This document shows positions 63,001-64,000 of a stretch of 64,000 bases of DNA, piece by piece; within the stretch, counting starts at the first letter, position 1; each line of letters begins with the position of its first letter. The stretch covers positions 26,069,843-26,133,842 of the forward strand of contig CM072810.1 in assembly GCA_037013495.1 (NCBI GenBank), in the 5' to 3' direction. The notes under the pieces were generated by a model. The model was not told where the DNA came from. It was given only the letters and a program-made list of their open reading frames with translations, and searched no databases. Position numbers and translations under genes: made by a program. Source of the DNA: Hippophae tibetana (Eukaryota; Streptophyta; Magnoliopsida; Rosales; Elaeagnaceae).

Positions 63001-64000
63001 ATCATTTCTAACAATTGGGTCAAAAACATGTTCGCTCGGACCACTATCCTTGATGTCTTAAGAGCCAAGTTCTCTCCCTTCTCGAAAGTATATTACTCTC
63101 ATCTTGGCCACTAGTGCTGTAGTTCGAATGCCTGCCCAACATATTCGTTTAACAGTAAGTTCAATTGGCTAATACATTGAATTAAGCAAGGTAATTTGGC
63201 ATGAAAATGATAAGGTAGAATTGGAATGATTTTCTCAATATAATTTTCTTTGCTAATAGGTCCACCCATGTTTTAAAAGTAGTTGATTACGTTTGAAAAA
63301 TATGTAAAGACTTTGTCAAAAGTTTCATCCTCTTGCATGATATAGATTTCAAAATTTCCATTCAACTATATAATTCTAGATTTATTTTATCGTTGATATG
63401 CCTCTATGAGTGCTCTCCAAAATGTTTCATGTTCTTTTGAAGAAGTTTAATTTTAAATTCAACTTAATAATCATTTTAGAGCTCGAATTACGTTTTTTTT
63501 AATATCCCTGAAAAAGGGTCTCTTCTTCCTATGAAATTTAGTAAATCTCACGGCAAGAAGAGCCACTTTCTCTTCATTGAGATTAGAGTCATCATTTCTA
63601 ACAATTGGGTTAAAAACATGTTCGCTCGGACCACAATCCTTGATGTCTTAAGAGCCAAGTTCTCTCCTTTCTCGAAAGTATATTACTCTCATCTTGGCCA
63701 CTAGTAATGTAGTTCGAAAGCCTGCCCAACCGATTCATTTAACAGTAAGTTCAATTGGCTTATACATGGACTTAAGCAAGGTAATTTGGCATGAAAATGA
63801 TAAATTAGTATTGGAATGATTTTCTCCATCTAATTTTCTTTGCTAGTAGGTCCACCCAAGTTTTAAAAGTAGTTGATTACGTTTGAATAATATGCAAAGA
63901 CTTTGTCCAAAGTTTCATCCTCTTGCATGATATAGATTTCAAAATTTCCATTCAACTATATAAGTCTAGATTTATTTTATCGTTGATATGGCTATATGAG
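60040..64000 (+). repeat. HOR header W-Y1-Y2 followed by two H-Q dimers (unit cut by window end)
   Basis: Monomers start at 60040 (W), 60630 (Y1), 61219 (Y2), 61808 (H), 62398 (Q), 62987 (H) and 63577 (Q, partial). This repeats 54734-60039 but with two H-Q dimers instead of three and without K. The final partial Q has the same 'ataagtctag' and 'atatggctat' end marks as the Q at 59450, so the next monomer beyond the window should be another W. Confidence 0.82.

Larger units (their letters stand above)
1..64000 (+). repeat. Uninterrupted ~590-bp satellite array (whole window)
   Basis: The same ~590-bp unit repeats head to tail through the whole window. The phase marker TTGAGATTAGAG (or a one- or two-base variant) occurs at 493, 1083, 1672, 2261, 2850, 3440, 4029, 4619, 5208, 5798, 6387, 6976, 7565, 8155 and so on to 63577: 108 starts with a mean spacing near 589.6 bp. 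Spacings are 588-591 bp except one of 585 bp (17586 to 18171). All copies share one orientation; I saw no inversion, no unrelated insertion and no target-site duplication. Each unit carries conserved short landmarks: TTCGAA, CTTAAG, 'taataggtccaccca', TCTAGA, GAGCTC and a T7/T8 tract. This is classic eukaryotic satellite DNA. Species and chromosomal position cannot be read from the sequence. Confidence 0.98.

Noticed and set aside
1-64000. CRISPR array or bacterial repeat cluster
   Set aside because: The repeat unit is 590 bp without separate conserved repeats and unique spacers, and there are no cas genes or bacterial genes.
1-64000. CENP-B-box-like 17-bp motif as proof of a centromere
   Set aside because: I found no segment matching the essential pattern of the CENP-B box. 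Centromere identity cannot be decided from this sequence alone.
1-64000. rDNA intergenic spacer or tandem gene cluster (5S, tRNA, histone)
   Set aside because: No rRNA, tRNA or histone sequence recognisable on either strand in any monomer.
1-64000. Three ~196-bp nucleosome-sized sub-repeats inside the monomer
   Set aside because: 590 is close to three nucleosome spacings, but comparing thirds of the monomer by eye showed no convincing similarity.

Overview
The window is one uninterrupted satellite-DNA array. A monomer of about 590 bp is repeated head to tail, always in the same orientation, from base 1 to base 64000. Using the motif TTGAGATTAGAG as phase marker, I placed 108 monomer starts from 493 to 63577. 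That gives 107 full monomers (mean about 589.6 bp; nearly all 588-591 bp, one of 585 bp) plus a partial monomer at each end. I found no credible protein gene, RNA gene, CRISPR array or inserted transposon. The DNA is A+T-rich (about two thirds by eye). Such an array means a eukaryotic chromosome, in centromeric, pericentromeric, subtelomeric or interstitial heterochromatin. A plant is my best guess, because of the monomer length and a faint retrotransposon gag-like stretch on the minus strand, but the sequence does not prove it.

Layout. The left domain (1 to about 17.9 kb) is built from monomer classes I call C, P, B and A. B carries 'cttcttgcccacaag' and 'gtttttcg'; A carries 'catcttggccac' and 'ggctaatacatgg'; C carries 'gtgatattgttcg'; P carries 'ttccctcggaccac'. 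A run C-P-B-A recurs nine monomers apart (2850 and 8155). From about 9.9 kb the array becomes mostly A-B dimers, including a very recent threefold copy of a 1,179-bp dimer (12525-16060). A more divergent stretch around 17.8-21.7 kb separates this from the right domain.

The right domain (about 18.2-64 kb) has higher-order repeats (HORs) built from further classes: K, U, T, S, G, V, W, Z, Y1, Y2, H and Q. K ('cttcttggccac' with 'cgaaagcctgccc') opens nearly every HOR unit from 24.7 to 54.1 kb, but unit length varies widely: 8, 5, 6, 6(+2), 6, 5, 3, 3, 6 and 10 monomers. Several unit-length changes have visible crossover junctions inside monomers. The last 10 kb is a nested HOR: a W-Y1-Y2 header followed by a variable number of H-Q dimers.

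No genes work together here. The main interest is a readable history of unequal crossing-over and gene conversion at monomer, dimer, trimer and larger scales, plus a tentative clue that the monomer descends from a retrotransposon gag region. Class letters are mine and come from reading diagnostic positions by eye; identity values are estimates, not computed alignments.
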